A DNA stretch of 64,000 bases from Synaphobranchus kaupii (GCA_029718625.1 CM056376.1:85101856-85165855); one strand, 5' to 3'; numbered from the stretch's first letter, positions 1 through 11,625 are shown. Program-made: numbers and translations. The notes: generated by a model not told the origin, from the letters alone.

Positions 1-703
1 CAAGTTAAATGGGGGGAATGTTGGTTTTTATACCAGTTTGTTATCTGCTATAATTTTTTTATTACCATATTGGACACTGTGTGCTGAGAATCACTAAAAT
101 AAAGATGATGTTTGTGCCAATAAGACTGCATTCCTACCCCCCCCCCCCCCCCCCCAAGAATGCAACTTCACCTTGACTAACATAACTCCTACATGCAACC
201 CTGAGCTTGACTGCAGTTTGTTCAATTATTAAGACTGATCTGAATATTCAGAGCATGAATGGCAAAATGCTGAATTCCTCCAGCACATGGTCACATGTAT
301 ACACAAAGTCACATGTATACACAAAGTCTAGTAATTAATCCAATTGTGTATTTAAGGATTTGGTCGGAAACAAAAACCAGAAACAAGAACACAGTTGCCT
401 ACCCTTACTCTAGTGCATTTTCACTCAAGGGCCACAATGCAATCAGGCTCATGGGCACAAAGCCAGGAGGAAACATCAGTAAAAAGCAGACCTTGGGACA
501 ATTTAGGTGAATCAATCTCATTTCCCCTCGCTTGCTCTCGCTCCCAGTCTCCCACTCAAATTTAAGTTGCTATAGTGGCAGGCAGATAATACATTTGTAG
601 AAGTATCTTGGTCTTGTCTATATCCATCAAATCTATCTTGTCTATATCTATATTCTATATCTATTATATAACCTCTACCACAGATTTCTTTAATCTCACT
701 CAC
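1..703 (-). other. USP44: USP44 intron downstream of the large coding exon (partial)
   Basis: This stretch lies 3' of the USP44 splice donor (minus-strand GTGAGT, plus-strand positions 698-703) and runs off the window edge. I see no exon in it. It holds a C19 homopolymer at 137-155 and an imperfect CTATAT-rich stretch at about 608-672. The remaining USP44 catalytic exons should lie beyond the left edge. Confidence 0.75.
137..155. repeat. C19 homopolymer
   Basis: An uninterrupted run of 19 C on the plus strand. Such runs recur through this window (44537, 43690, 50625, 54203, 59540) and their lengths are unreliable in assemblies. Confidence 0.95.
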
Positions 704-2222
704 CTGACTGAGCAGCTGCCCGTGGAAGATGGTGTTGACCACGCTGAGCACCTGCCTGATGAGCCTCCTCTGGCCCGGTGGCGCGCTGGCGGGCGTCAAG
801 GTGCCCGTGTTCTCCAGCTCGCGCTGCACCTTGTCCAGCAGCTCGCACAGGAACTCCTGGGCGTCCTGCTGGGCATAGCCCCGGAAGGCGGGGATGAGCT
901 GCCACACTGAGTGGAGCATGGCGAAGGGCGACACCAGCGCCCACTTCCCCGACCACATGACCTGGAAGAGGGTGTGCAGCTCGTGGCAAAGCGAGATGTG
1001 CTTGGAGCTGGGCTCCTTGGGCTGGATCAGCTCCATGCTCCGAGCGCGCGAGGCGCCGCCGCTAAGCCCCGACCCCGTGCCCACGGAGGAGCCCTTCTTG
1101 GGGGCCTGGGGGGAGGAGGGGGGTGGGGGGCCCTTGGCGCCACCTCCGCCGCGCACTACCAGCTTGCCGTTGACGGCGCTGGCCAGAAGCTCCAGGGCCT
1201 GGTTCAGGTCCAGCTGCAGAAAGCACTCCCGGAAGATGTGCAGGTGGCTCAGCACCTGCAGGATGGAGTTCATGTAGCAGGTGTTGCCAAGGTTGCGCAG
1301 CCCAGTCACGCCCGGGGTCACCGTGGGCCTCCGCTTGATGGGCGAGTCCCCGGTCTTGGACGCCAGGCCCCTGGAGCTGGTGGAGGTAGGAGCTTTGGTT
1401 GAGGTGGCTCTGGTTTTGGTTCGGTTTTTGGCAAGACGCATCTTGGGCGGCTGCGGCCTCTTCTCCGACCTCCTCCTCTTGGGGGCGGATGCGGCCTGGC
1501 TCTCGGGGTCCGCGTCGGTGGCCCCGAACCGGGCAGACCTCATTGCCGCCGCCGCCGCAGCCGCCCTCAGGCTCTGCCGACGCAGGCGGTGGCTCTTCCT
1601 GGGCGGCGCGCTCTCCAGATCCTCCCTCAGCTGCCGTTTGAGCTTCAGCCGCCGCTCCCGTGCCTCCCTCTTCCGCTCCTCCTCCTCCTCGCGGAGCCTC
1701 TCCTCCTCCGCCCTCTGTCGCCCCCCCCGCCGTCAGCTCGAACCAGGAGCGGAACACCCGGCCGATGAGGGCATGGCGCCGGTGCCACAAGGCTGTGAAC
1801 ATGCGGTCCTCGTCCTTCAGCTCCTGTGCGGCCCCCAGCGGGGCCTCGTCGCCCAGGGCCACAGCGGAGCGGAGCGTGCGCCCGCTGCGCGTGGTGCACT
1901 CGTAGCGCTGGCTCTTGATGGCGCTCAGCGTGCTGCGCAGCAGCTTCAGGTCGCCCATAGCATTGTCGTTCAGCACGTAGTCGTCGCACAGGTAACAGAA
2001 GACGTACAGCTCGTTGACCTCCAGGGCCACAGGGTGGCGCTGCTCCAGGAAGTGGCGGAGCGCGTGCTCCTCGATGAAGCGCCCGCAGGCCACGTGCGAG
2101 CAGCTCAGACAGGCCCATACGGACTCTGTGGTGTTGCAATCGACGCAGTGCCACTTCTGGGGGTTCAGGATGGAGTGGTCCTGGGCCAGCCTCAGCCGGC
2201 CTATGTGCTTGCACCTGTCCAT
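704..2222 (-). CDS. USP44: USP44 ubiquitin-specific protease, large coding exon (N-terminal part, one frameshift)
   Basis: Seen: from ATG at 2222 (first in-frame ATG, with an in-frame TAA just upstream) the protein opens [10 protein letters not shown] and continues through a UBP-type zinc finger ([30 protein letters not shown]; about residues 1-110). A Lys/Arg/Glu-rich linker follows, ending [14 protein letters not shown], then the USP Cys box [13 protein letters not shown] with the nucleophile Cys codon at 1277-1279 (about residue 315). The exon ends [13 protein letters not shown]...[14 protein letters not shown]...FHGQLLSQ at a GTGAGT donor. The His box and the rest of the catalytic domain are outside the window. 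The 1519 nt hold one base too many: removing one G from the G8 run at 1721-1728 joins the two frames into 506 codons ending in phase 0. Known: USP44 deubiquitinates mitotic-checkpoint and histone H2B substrates in the nucleus. The paralogue USP49 is similar (its start is also MDRCKH), but linker residues and the NTN4 neighbour favour USP44. A Gly/Pro-rich insert (about 1090-1165) is longer than in human. The exon is very GC-rich compared with its AT-rich flanks. Confidence 0.93.
1721..1728 (-). other. USP44: Homopolymer frameshift site in USP44
   Basis: The plus strand reads C8 (minus G8). The upstream frame gives ...[11 protein letters not shown] and then unrelated Gly-rich residues. Reading seven G instead of eight gives ...FELTAGG then [12 protein letters not shown]...[18 protein letters not shown], which resembles the USP44/USP49 linker and continues without a stop into the Cys box. 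One extra base therefore explains the whole break. A sequencing or assembly length error is likeliest; a real polymorphism or loss-of-function allele is possible. Confidence 0.85.
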
Positions 2223-2240
2223 TGCACCTCTGCTCACTAT

Positions 2241-2261
2241 TTAGATCAGCATGGCATCCAT
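2241..2261 (-). promoter_or_regulatory. Short upstream ORF before USP44 start
   Basis: The minus strand carries ATG GAT GCC ATG CTG ATC TAA, a six-residue in-frame uORF (MDAMLI) whose stop lies 18 nt before the USP44 ATG. If the exon begins at the CTGCAG acceptor-like site around 2268, the uORF is in the 5' UTR and could dampen translation. The acceptor position is uncertain. Confidence 0.4.
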
Positions 2262-2267
2262 GGCAAT

Positions 2268-5200
2268 CTGCAGAACTGGCACCCCCCACAACATGTTTTA
2301 TCTAAGCAAGAGGGAGATAAAGAGAGGAAGTAAAAGAGTAGGCAAATATGTGGGTTCATGCACACAAACATTCCAAAGCACTTCCAAGTTTAAAGCATCA
2401 CATTTTCAGAATATAAGCAAAGCAAGACCAATGGCATTCTGTAAAACTACCAGACTAATTAATAATATTACAGTTGCTTTAGGAGAAACGTAGTGGAATC
2501 CAGTTTATCTAAATATGCATTGCACAAGACAATTTGGACGCTTACCTGGGCGCTTTGCCTACATACAAACAACGGAAACCTTTCCCAAACACTCACAAGA
2601 GGCATAGGTCTACAAAAGACCAGGACACCTTCTGCAGTGTGTGATGTTCAGCCTCTACTGCGAGTTCTGGGTGAATTTTGAAAACTTTATGGGTTATTTA
2701 CGGGGCTCTGCGCTAACATTCTTTACAAGGAGCACATTTGCTCCCAAGTTGAAAAATTTAGGAACACACTAAAGTATCCCGATTAGAAGATTAGCTCCTA
2801 TATTATTTTTCCAGTTAGCGCTCATCAAGTTTCAGGGGCAAAAGCTCCTAAAATGGGAGCGCTGTAGAGCCCTACTCAAAACTAATCCTGAGGTTGCAGC
2901 CAGATCATACAAAATACAAAACCAGTATGATCTTTTTAGTTGTCGGTTAGAGCTGCCGGGATTCTTGAACTCTCTCCCCATAAAGTCTGAGAGCTTCCCT
3001 AGCCACCTCCTGCCTCCCTGCCTGCTCTGCTCTGCTCTGGCAACGGGGGCTTTCAGCTTGGTTAACAAAAGGGGGGCTGGGCTGATAGAGCAGAATGGAG
3101 CAGCCAAGGACGAAGCTGGGCCCTTTGTCTGAGGCCAAACACTCCGAACGGAGGGAGAGACGGGGGGCCCACACACGGATGCCCAAATTTAGCAAAGCTG
3201 TCATCAAGAGATATTTAAAGAACCCAAGCAACATTAGGGCCAAATATATCGACAGGTAGCATGCAGGGGTGGACAAATCATAAATCCATGGGTAGTCCTC
3301 TGGGCCACCCAGCCACCAAATCTGGTACCTCAACCCAATTTTTGGTAGTCCAGTTGTATACTGAAATACACATGTATAGCAGTACCATCGGTAAATAAAG
3401 CAATGTTACAAACTTTATCATGTCTTTTATTTGCTGAGAATTGTACTGTATTAAAAAAAAAACTGCACAGCAATTCTGTTTTCTAAACCCAGAAATTTGA
3501 TGAGTTAAAAGAAATTAGTCAACTATTCACTTGGCAAAGATGATGACAGCACAAGCTTAGTTCTTACTTTCTGCTTCACAAATGTACTCTTTTATTTTCT
3601 GAACACTGTATTAAAAACAAAAGCGAGATTTTAAGTACGCTTTGCTTTCCTGCTGTTCTGGACACTCTTCATTGTTCACTTGTCTCAGAGTCAAAGAGAA
3701 GTGAACAGGCTTGCTAATTTCTTAGTAAAAATTGTAATTAACTTAAATTTGCATATGTAGAAAGCAGCCTGCTAAACGTTTTATCACAAGAGCAATTCTG
3801 CCAGCAATTTTATAGGCGACACCAAGACAGATGGTTGTGCTTCGGGCAGACTGCTACTGCTTTGTCAAAAATTTCAGAAATTCTGTTTCCACACTCCTGT
3901 CAAAATACAGGGACAGGAAAATGTTGGGCCGACTACCACTATGTCTACCCAACCACCCATGTGTCTTGATGCATACACCCCAGCTAGTTCTCTATATATA
4001 ACCAGAGATGTTAAAAACGTGTATGCAACAAATGTGCCTTGTATAAGAATGCTGCCTAAAGACATTTTTTGAAGGAAATCTGGTGATTTAAGTTGGCAAG
4101 CCTAAGGATGGATAGCAGGCAGGAGATTGGAACCACTGGGGATTCTGCAGATAAAACAGCTTCTATGGAGATGTTTTTAACATTAGGGAGGTAAGATCAA
4201 TGGTCAGTGTAGTGCACAAGTTAACCAAATATCTCACTGACTGCAGTAAAACTATGGACTCACAAGAGAAAAAGTGAACAGTTGAAGTAGAAGTACTGAT
4301 TGTGCACTTAAAGCCCTAGATGAGAAGCGGAATTTTTTTGGGGGGGGGCACATTGGTTACCCTGAGTGTATAATGACATAATGGATAATACATAAACTTT
4401 ACAAGTAGCCAAAGAAACCATAAATTGTGCACTGCAAAGTTATGATCTTCAATTCTCAAGATGTTCATAAGTAAGGATCTACTATTTTCAAACATGAGCT
4501 TGTGAGGAAAGAGGAAAATGTTACATGTGGCCAAAACTAATAAACTACCCCGGCAGGCTCCCAGTCCTTACAATTACTTTGGCTATATAAGTTACGCGTG
4601 TAATTACATACACCAGGTATATACGCAACAATAAATATTTATTTAGCCTTCATACAATCCTTAGCTATACAAAACTAAGAAAACTGGCTTTTCTTTACTG
4701 ACAGGTGTGTTGTTCTCTGAAAACTAGCTTACCATTTCTTTGTGATTTTATGAAATATCTTAAATCAGATGGGACAGTTAATAGCTCGACTGAGCGAAAC
4801 AACGTAGGCGTACAGTATTGTAACGTTATATCAACAGCTTGCCAAATAGAATAGCACTAATGGAAAATCGCATAAGTTAAGTTGGATCCTAAATTCAACA
4901 GTTCTGTATGACCCAGAAGGACAAACGTAACGTTAGCTGCGTATCAAAACTTCAGAATCCCCATGTTTCTGTGCGAGATGCTTCTATCTAAGGCTAACGT
5001 TAAGTTAACTGATTCAGTGTGACCAGATCACACTTTAATATAGCCAGTTAGCTACATTTCTATATCTACTTAGCCTGTATCTTGTTAGCTAGCGGGTTAG
5101 CCAGCGAACGACATAACGTTATATTAATATGTAAACTAGCTAGCTAGCTTAAGTGTACGTTAACAGCATCAATTAAATCTAGTCTATAATTAAGATGAAT

Positions 5201-5579
5201 TCAGTCCATTTCAGTACCTAGGTGATGTTACGATTTTTTATGAATTTAGCCAGCCACGTTGTTTAATACACGACACTTAACGTTGAACAACAACAACGTC
5301 TTTATGTGCGCGCCCGGAGATGCTATAGCTAGCTAGCCACTTGTTCCCTGCACTAACGTTACTTCACAGCGTGTCCTCTAGCTAAGCTAGCTAACGCTAG
5401 TAAAAACCGCCAGTAAAGCACGTCAAAACAATCTTGTCAGGCAATAGAGTGACACAAATTCATGAGCCAGCCTTTGTATTGCGCTTACAAATACCAAGTT
5501 AATTACAATACAGAACACTACTCTGTTATTTAGCTACGTACTTCTCAAGAAGTAGCAATGAAATAATATGTAAACGTAC
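2268..5579 (-). other. USP44: USP44 intron 1 (5' UTR intron)
   Basis: Inferred intron between the non-coding first exon (donor GTACGT at 5579-5574) and the large coding exon. No coding exon seen. It contains a MITE-like inverted repeat at 2703-2872, a hAT-type CAGGGGTGGAC end near 3264, a G9 run at 4340-4348, and an AT-rich 4800-5560 segment unusually dense in GTTAGCTAGC / AACGTT palindromic words. Confidence 0.55.
2703..2872. mobile_element. Small MITE-like inverted-repeat element
   Basis: The left end GGGCTCTGCGCTAAC is mirrored at the right end by GGGAGCGCTGTAGAGCCC, and internal segments (GGAGCACATTTGCTCC and AAAAGCTCC) also pair imperfectly. There is no coding content and no clear target-site duplication, so the superfamily is not assigned. 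Confidence 0.5.
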
Positions 5580-5640
5580 CTATATCACACTACGGCACTT
5601 ATCCCGCTAGCACTGTTGCCGTCGCCATCTTGTCTACTGT
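5580..5640 (-). other. USP44: Probable non-coding exon 1 of USP44
   Basis: On the minus strand a CpG-containing stretch beginning around CAAGATGGCGAC (YY1-type initiator, plus-strand 5624-5632) ends in TATAG|GTACGT, a good splice donor at 5579. This fits the non-coding first exon typical of USP44. The 5' end (TSS) is inferred from the YY1-like motif only. Confidence 0.5.
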
Positions 5641-5725
5641 TGTCGCGTGGAGTCGGCTCCTCCCAGGCTCCTTCGCGTCCTCGAATGACGTCAAAGACCA
5701 CAGGGCCTATGTGTGACGTATTTAC
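5620..5725 (-). promoter_or_regulatory. USP44: Candidate USP44 core promoter (YY1, CRE)
   Basis: A local CpG-rich segment in AT-rich surroundings. It contains a YY1-like GCCATCTTG (5624-5632), a perfect palindromic CRE TGACGTCA (5686-5693) and a second CRE half-site TGACGTA (5714-5720). No TATA box is seen. The arrangement suits a TATA-less housekeeping promoter firing leftward; no plus-strand exon was found on the other side. Confidence 0.5.
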
Positions 5726-6420
5726 CTCTCCTCGATGAGTTCCACGCGGTTGTAGTTCTTAAAATGTGAAACAACCATAGAAAACAGTCCGCCGTTCAGT
5801 TATGAAAGTTTGGTTTGAGTAAAATTTCAGATTAGAGCTTAACCATGTGTTAATAATATATCATCTCCTTTCTCACCTAATAGAAATAAATGTAGATCGC
5901 TAACTAAATTCAATATTAAGCTGATATTGAAGTTTCTTTGGAACGTTTTTTTTTCCAGCTTAACCCTTGCGCTCTTGCTTCCGCCAGTAGCTAATGTAAA
6001 GCCTAATGGTGGAACCTTAGATAGGCTACTCATAAAAGGACCCGATAACTAACATGTAACATGGAGAAGTGGTTGTGCATACGTGGAAGTGCAAGGTGCT
6101 CAGCTCCCTCGTTTTATGCACATTGCATACTTATCAAATTACAAGGGATAATTGAAAGTTTCACATTTATTCATTGTCGTGTGAAATAGCCTTGGCCTAC
6201 TTGGTGATGTAATCTAAAGTTTCAGGCAAAGGATGACAGAAATGCAAATACGTGTTCATTTAATATTTATATTTTTTGACAAGGAAAATCTCGTTTTCCC
6301 ATGGCGTAAACTTAAAAATTTCATTGTGGAAACTCCTTTTTTAGACTGTTATATAATTTGTGGCCACAGGATGGCAATGTCCGAAAACTCATGAGAATTC
6401 AAGGCGCTGACTTTATCGAC
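5726..6420. other. Intergenic, nothing recognised
   Basis: AT-rich sequence upstream of USP44. I see no supported exon, RNA gene or intact repeat here. Confidence 0.6.
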
Positions 6421-6422
6421 TA

Positions 6423-6720
6423 AGGAAACACTTTGTATAAATTATTATTTAGTTGCTTGGCAGACACCTTTATCTTGGCCAACTTGCATAGTTCGCATTT
6501 TTAACATATTGTCCATTTATACAACTGGGTGGGTATTTACTGAGGCCGTTTCAGTTTAAGTACCCTATGGAAGAGTACAGCAGTGCACCAAATCTGAAAC
6601 CTTTCAAATCCAGCTTCTTAACCAGTAATACACCCTGCTGCTACATCTGTTGACAGAACCAAGGTGTGAAACCGCTGTAATTTACTTGGAGGGGCCACGC
6701 TTGAGCTCTGTTGATTCAAA
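6423..6720 (-). mobile_element. Degenerate tRNA-type SINE remnant
   Basis: The plus strand includes CTTGGCAGACACCTTTATC, an ACAACTGGGTGGGTATTTAC segment and TTCTTAACCAGTAATACACC. These match the word order of fish tRNA-derived SINEs (residual "gctctggataagagcgtctgc"-type and "gttcctaaccactacgctac"-type blocks) in reverse orientation. No intact A/B boxes are visible. Confidence 0.4.
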
Positions 6721-8057
6721 AACAAATAGTAAATAATAATTAAAATAACTTTTCTCTGTAGGCTATATTGAGAAGAACTCTGACTTTCATAACATCAATG
6801 GGCATGCCAGGCAGTGACAAGATGTAAGTGACTTTGTGTTGGTTGCCATCAATTTACATCTACATCATAGTTGTTTGATATAGGCTAGACTCAGTTGAGT
6901 GTAATCTGCTGGGGCAGTCAAAGTTTATGAGAGTGCCTATATGTGATGTAAATGGCTAAAGCTGGACTATGTCTCTTTTTTATTTATTTGCATAGCAAAG
7001 ACCATTTGAGAAAAGAATGGAAACATGAATGTAGCCTATATAAACTAAACGTGCATAATGTGTGCAGTGAAGGTTAGTCTATGTCATCCCCTATACAACA
7101 CCATGTTTAACCTTGTACCCAGGCATTCCTAGGAGAAACTAAATCTCAGATATACGGTCCAGCTTACCATAGGTCCCTTTTTATTTTGAGCATATATGCC
7201 CCCCAAAAAGTCTATGCATTGCCCTTATTAAGGACTGACTTATTAATGTAAAATACTTTTTATCTTTTAATTTTGCAGACCGTGAATGAACAACACGCAT
7301 TTCAACCTACCTTCATTAAGTTCAACTCTGGCAATTAACATAGTGGTGAAAATACAGTGAAAGACCTGATTGAAGTTAAGCTAATAATAAGCTAATAAAT
7401 AGTCCATAATGGCAATGATTAAAGTCAGTGACACCTGAAAATAACCTCACAATGGAAAAATTTATGTCTTTCCCAAATGTTTTTTCTAACCCAAATGTTT
7501 TTTTTGTTTTTTTTTTAGTTTATTAAAAGTTCTGCCACTAACGTCACTTCTGCACTACAACTGAATAAGTACCATAACTTACAGCTTCAAAATACTGGGT
7601 ATTTCTGTTAACAGAGCAGCCTATGAACAGTCACTCTCCTGCTTGACTTAAACAGCAGAGCCCTGCAGCACACTGTGTGAGCTTAGAATATGAAAGTGTT
7701 GGCCACTTATTTATCCCAACCTCAAACTATCTTTAGTTTGAGGATAACTTTAATCAATTTGAGCTTTTTGGTAGGCTTACCAGGGCAGTAACTGTGAGGG
7801 AAATTAACCATAAATGTCAATATAATGAGTCATAGGTCCATCTTCTTCTCCCATCCAGCTGTATTAGGGAGAGCCTGGACAGACACAGCTGTATCAGCAA
7901 GGTCCTGGCCGATCAGGTGAATAACAGGTCAAGTTCTGGTTCATGCAGATCGATTAGGTATCTTTGGACTGGTGGAAAGGCAGATAGTTTGTACTAGTTT
8001 GAGGCAAGCAATGTTACTCCATGATTTCCGCCAGTCCAATCAAACAAAAAGGTGATC
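6721..8057. other. Intergenic, nothing recognised
   Basis: AT-rich sequence with poly-T around 7497-7519. No supported gene or intact mobile element. Confidence 0.6.
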
Positions 8058-8061
8058 AATG

Positions 8062-8370
8062 CAGTTTACTGACAATTAAGTGAGAGAGAGCAGTGTAACT
8101 ATGTGGTTTACTGGGGTTTCTGGCTGAGGCAGCAATGTGACCTGAGCAATAGAACCACGTGGTTTACTAGCAATTCTTAGAGAGATAAGCAAAACAGTCG
8201 CATGGTTTACAGCCAATTCTGTGAGAGACAGCAGTGTGGCCATGCAGTTTAGTATGAGTTCTGTGAGAGATGAGTGAGGAGGACCATACGGTTTACTGCT
8301 AGTTCGGTGGAAAGATAAGCAGGGACCATACAGTTTACTGCAAGCTCTGTAAGAGGAGACACATTGTCAC
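8062..8370 (+). repeat. Degenerate minisatellite, about 43-bp unit, seven copies
   Basis: Units begin at 8062, 8103, 8160, 8203, 8245, 8289 and 8331, each starting with a variant of (C/T)(A/G)GTTTACTG followed by a Gly-codon-poor AG-rich block (e.g. TCTGTGAGAGA, GCAGTGTGGCCATG). Spacing is 41-44 bp except for the second unit (57 bp). Copies are diverged, indicating an old array. Confidence 0.75.
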
Positions 8371-9660
8371 AATGTGCGTGATACCTGGGGTGACACTTTT
8401 TTGTTTTTAGTTGATTTTTTTTAAATTATTTTGCCTGTTTTTCATAAGGGCCATCACTTCGGGTTTTCCAAGGACTAGAACCCCAGCCATGAATGTCAAA
8501 GTAAAACCATTATTAACCATGGGTATTAATGAATCCGTCATGAAAGATGAATACTGGTCAACTTCTCCCCCAGATATGAACACCGGTAAAAAAATAAAAT
8601 ATGTTCTTCTCTATTGCAGGTCTGTTTGACTGGTAGGGGTTGTTACATGTCAGTTCATCTAGTATGTATTCACATAATTCCATTTATATTTGGATATACT
8701 TGGAAACCCTGTAACCTATTGATCTTTAGATACAATGCCATTTGCTGTTGACATTTGCAGTTCACAGTTATTAAAGGGAACCTAGGATTGTTTTCTGTTA
8801 GAATTGTACCAGGGATTTCTTTTTTCAATGGACATACTAGGGTTTTAACTGTTCTAGGATTTCTAGTTTTGTGTATATTGCAGATATGTGTATTTTAATT
8901 TTAAAAAGCAATGTAAAATCAGGCCACACAAAAGGCCTGTGATGTTAAATGGAATGAAACATAATATTCCAAACATGTAGCCTTGTGTGCACTTATCAAT
9001 GGTTCCGCTGACTTGGAGAGGCCAGACACTGATATATTTAACGTCTTTATTTGTTCCTCTATAGATAATAAAGACACTGATTTCATTGTTCACGTAGGCC
9101 CTTGTAGACAAGAAAGTCTGGTAAATGCATCATATCTAAGTACAGTCTGTTTGTTCATTCATCAAAGTCAAAAGTCAAAGTCTGCAAAGAGTATATGGGG
9201 TTATTATGGTGTTTGGTTGGACTAAACAATCATTTATTAATCCGTCCTTTTGACGGCAATCTCTATTTGGTACATCCAGCCAGTTTACCTGTGTGTACAT
9301 TTTCTATGCTTTTTTCCCCAATTTGTAATAATGTCAAGCTGTAATTAGCTGTTGACAAATAAGTTGACATCCGTGTGTGAATCATGACAAGGTCAGCAAC
9401 AAGTCCTTGAGTCCTTCTCTTGGGCTTGTGTTTTCCTTCTTATTAGTTATTATCATATGTATCCACAGGTCCAGTGCATTCCTGTGAGGGGAACAGGTAT
9501 GTGTGTGCTTTATAGATCATCCACCCGATTCCTGTTAAATTGCTTTTAATGTTTTTCTCTATTTTTGCCCTGAGGAGGTGAGGAGGGGTATAACTGAGAT
9601 TTCTTGTCAGAGCTTGTTCAGTCACAGAATCTTTCACCTGGTGTCGACAAGCACTCAGAC
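8371..9660. other. Intergenic, nothing recognised
   Basis: No supported exon or intact repeat. The small reading frames show no family resemblance. Confidence 0.55.
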
Positions 9661-9663
9661 ATG

Positions 9664-9817
9664 CGTGCGCACACACACACATACACTCTCACTCAGTCAC
9701 ACACTTTTTCTCTCACACTCGCACTTAAATATGCACATACACTATAGACACATAGACATGCACAAATACAGACTTGTACATCTATTCCACAGAATTTACA
9801 TTACACACACACAAGCA

Positions 9818-9849
<32 letters not shown>
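9664..9849. repeat. CA-rich microsatellite region
   Basis: Interrupted CA/CACT repeats begin near 9664, with a clean (CA)14 block at 9822-9849. Confidence 0.9.
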
Positions 9850-9854
<5 letters not shown>

Positions 9855-10900
9855 ACACCTGTGTCCTGTTTGAACTGAAAAAGAAAATAAAACATTTAGT
9901 GGTTGCATGACCAGAGTACCTCTATGAGGTGTCATTCATGGGAAGGATGTGGTTTCACATAAAATAAACAAACTGGCTTTTGAGCACTTAGCTGTGGTTT
10001 AAATGTTTTGTCGCCATCATATTATTTCAGTATATGTTATTTAACAATGAAATGCAATGACGCTTAAACTGTGCCTTGTGTCGTCTTCATATTATGTTAC
10101 ACCCTCGCCAGACCCCTTGTGATAAAGCTTCTTCATTGAATTTTAAAACCTAAATTTATTTCTTATGCAGACTTCACAGACCAGACAGACTACTTATAGT
10201 GATTTTTAGGCATTTAATCAGGAGTAAGATGTTCTTTGCACAATCTTAAACTGCATCTCAAATGTATTTTTCTTCTGGTAATTGAAATGTTGTCTTTATT
10301 TTGCACATATTTCGTTTACCTTTGCAGTCTGTGATAGGTTATGAGAGAGCAGAAACCTTTCCATTGTTTGGCTGCAATGGGTAAAAAGCTATTTGAGCTA
10401 TTAGCTTTGGAGTTATTGATCTAAGAAAGGCTGGTGCTTTTATCTTTCAGACAGAATGCTGTTTTTGAACTTACTGAAAATATAGTTCAGTTTTTAGCTT
10501 CCCCTGGGCTTTTCAACAGTCCATATAGATTTTATGCCGAACTATCCAATGCCTTCAGAGGTTAGAGAGAGCATTAGCTGGTATTACTTAATAAGTGGTA
10601 CCTCAGAATTACTCCATAAAGAAATAATATTGCTATGATCGTGCTCTGGTGATGTTATACTGTCTGCAACCTTGTTATCTTAAAGGTGGTCCCCGTCAGG
10701 ATGAACAGTTGAAATGGCTGAAGCGCGATATTAGTGTGATGTTCAGTCCTGGTTCTGGAGGGTCAAGGGTCAAGTCTTGCATGGGTTCCCAGTTCTTTTT
10801 TAAAGACCAGCCAAATTACCATTGACCAGCGTGACTGTCAAAGCTATCAGACCTAGTGATTAAGAGGACCTGATCCAAAATTGGAACCAAACAGACCAGA
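9850..10900. other. Intergenic, nothing recognised
   Basis: No supported gene or intact repeat between the CA repeat and the purine tract at 10901. Confidence 0.55.
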
Positions 10901-10984
10901 GCGAGAGAGAAAGAGAGATAGAGACAGACAGACAGACAGACAGAGAGATAGAGAGAGAGGGGGGGGGGGGGTGGGGGGGGGGGA
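10901..10984. repeat. Compound GA / GACA / poly-G purine tract
   Basis: (GA)n, then (GACA)n at about 10922-10944, then GATA/GA and a G run at 10959-10983 broken by a single T. The strand is purine-rich throughout and could form triplex or G-quadruplex structures. Confidence 0.9.
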
Positions 10985-11459
10985 TAGGGTAGGTAACCCT
11001 AAATGTCCCTTCTGAAATGTCACCTTCAGAAAATTAGTTCAGTCATTTTTGAATACCAACAAAGGCTTCAGACTGTAAACATGGCTCTGGCCAGAGAGGA
11101 AAGGGAGGGGGAGATAGACCTTACTATGGATGGCTCACATCCTGTCCATCGCCATGGTATCGCTGTGTGCTGCTCCGAGCAGTGATTGATCAGCTGGCTG
11201 CAGGGGGCTTTGACATCAATCGGCCTCTAGTCTTAGTTGACCTCTGCTGGCATTTGCCAAGTCAGCAGGCATCTGCCAAAAGGTGCCCAGCTTGCTTAGA
11301 GATCAGTGAGTGATTGATCACATAGCTAACATTAGCATTCTGTCATCACGGAACATGTTTTATTCATGAGGTCAGAGCGAGGGATACAACATTTCCCAAA
11401 AGGATTTTATATCTGAAGAGTCAGAAATGTATTTGTTTGGCTTAAAGTGGGCATACAGT

Positions 11460-11625
11460 GTTTTGTTACATTTTACAAATTAAGCATCTAATTTAAGCCC
11501 CAGACTTTTTACTGGCTACATTATGATAGATAACCTTCCCCAAGGGAACAACCGCTGGAATCTGGCCCAGGTTTCAAACTCGCGGCCAGCTGGCACATCT
11601 AACCAATGCTCCTGCTGCCCTGTGG
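11460..11625 (-). mobile_element. Eroded tRNA-type SINE fragment
   Basis: The segment CAAGGGAACAACCGCTGGAA ... GTTTCAAACTCGCGGCC ... CTAACCAATGCTCCTGCTG follows the order of the tRNA-related part of fish SINEs also seen at 39224-39428. It is heavily diverged. Confidence 0.4.

Noticed and set aside
1281..2333. Long plus-strand open frame opposite USP44
   Set aside because: It is the complement of the GC-rich USP44 exon; the minus frame matches a known family and this one does not.
11560..11625. Possible tRNA gene
   Set aside because: B-box-like text only, no cloverleaf; fits a SINE remnant better.
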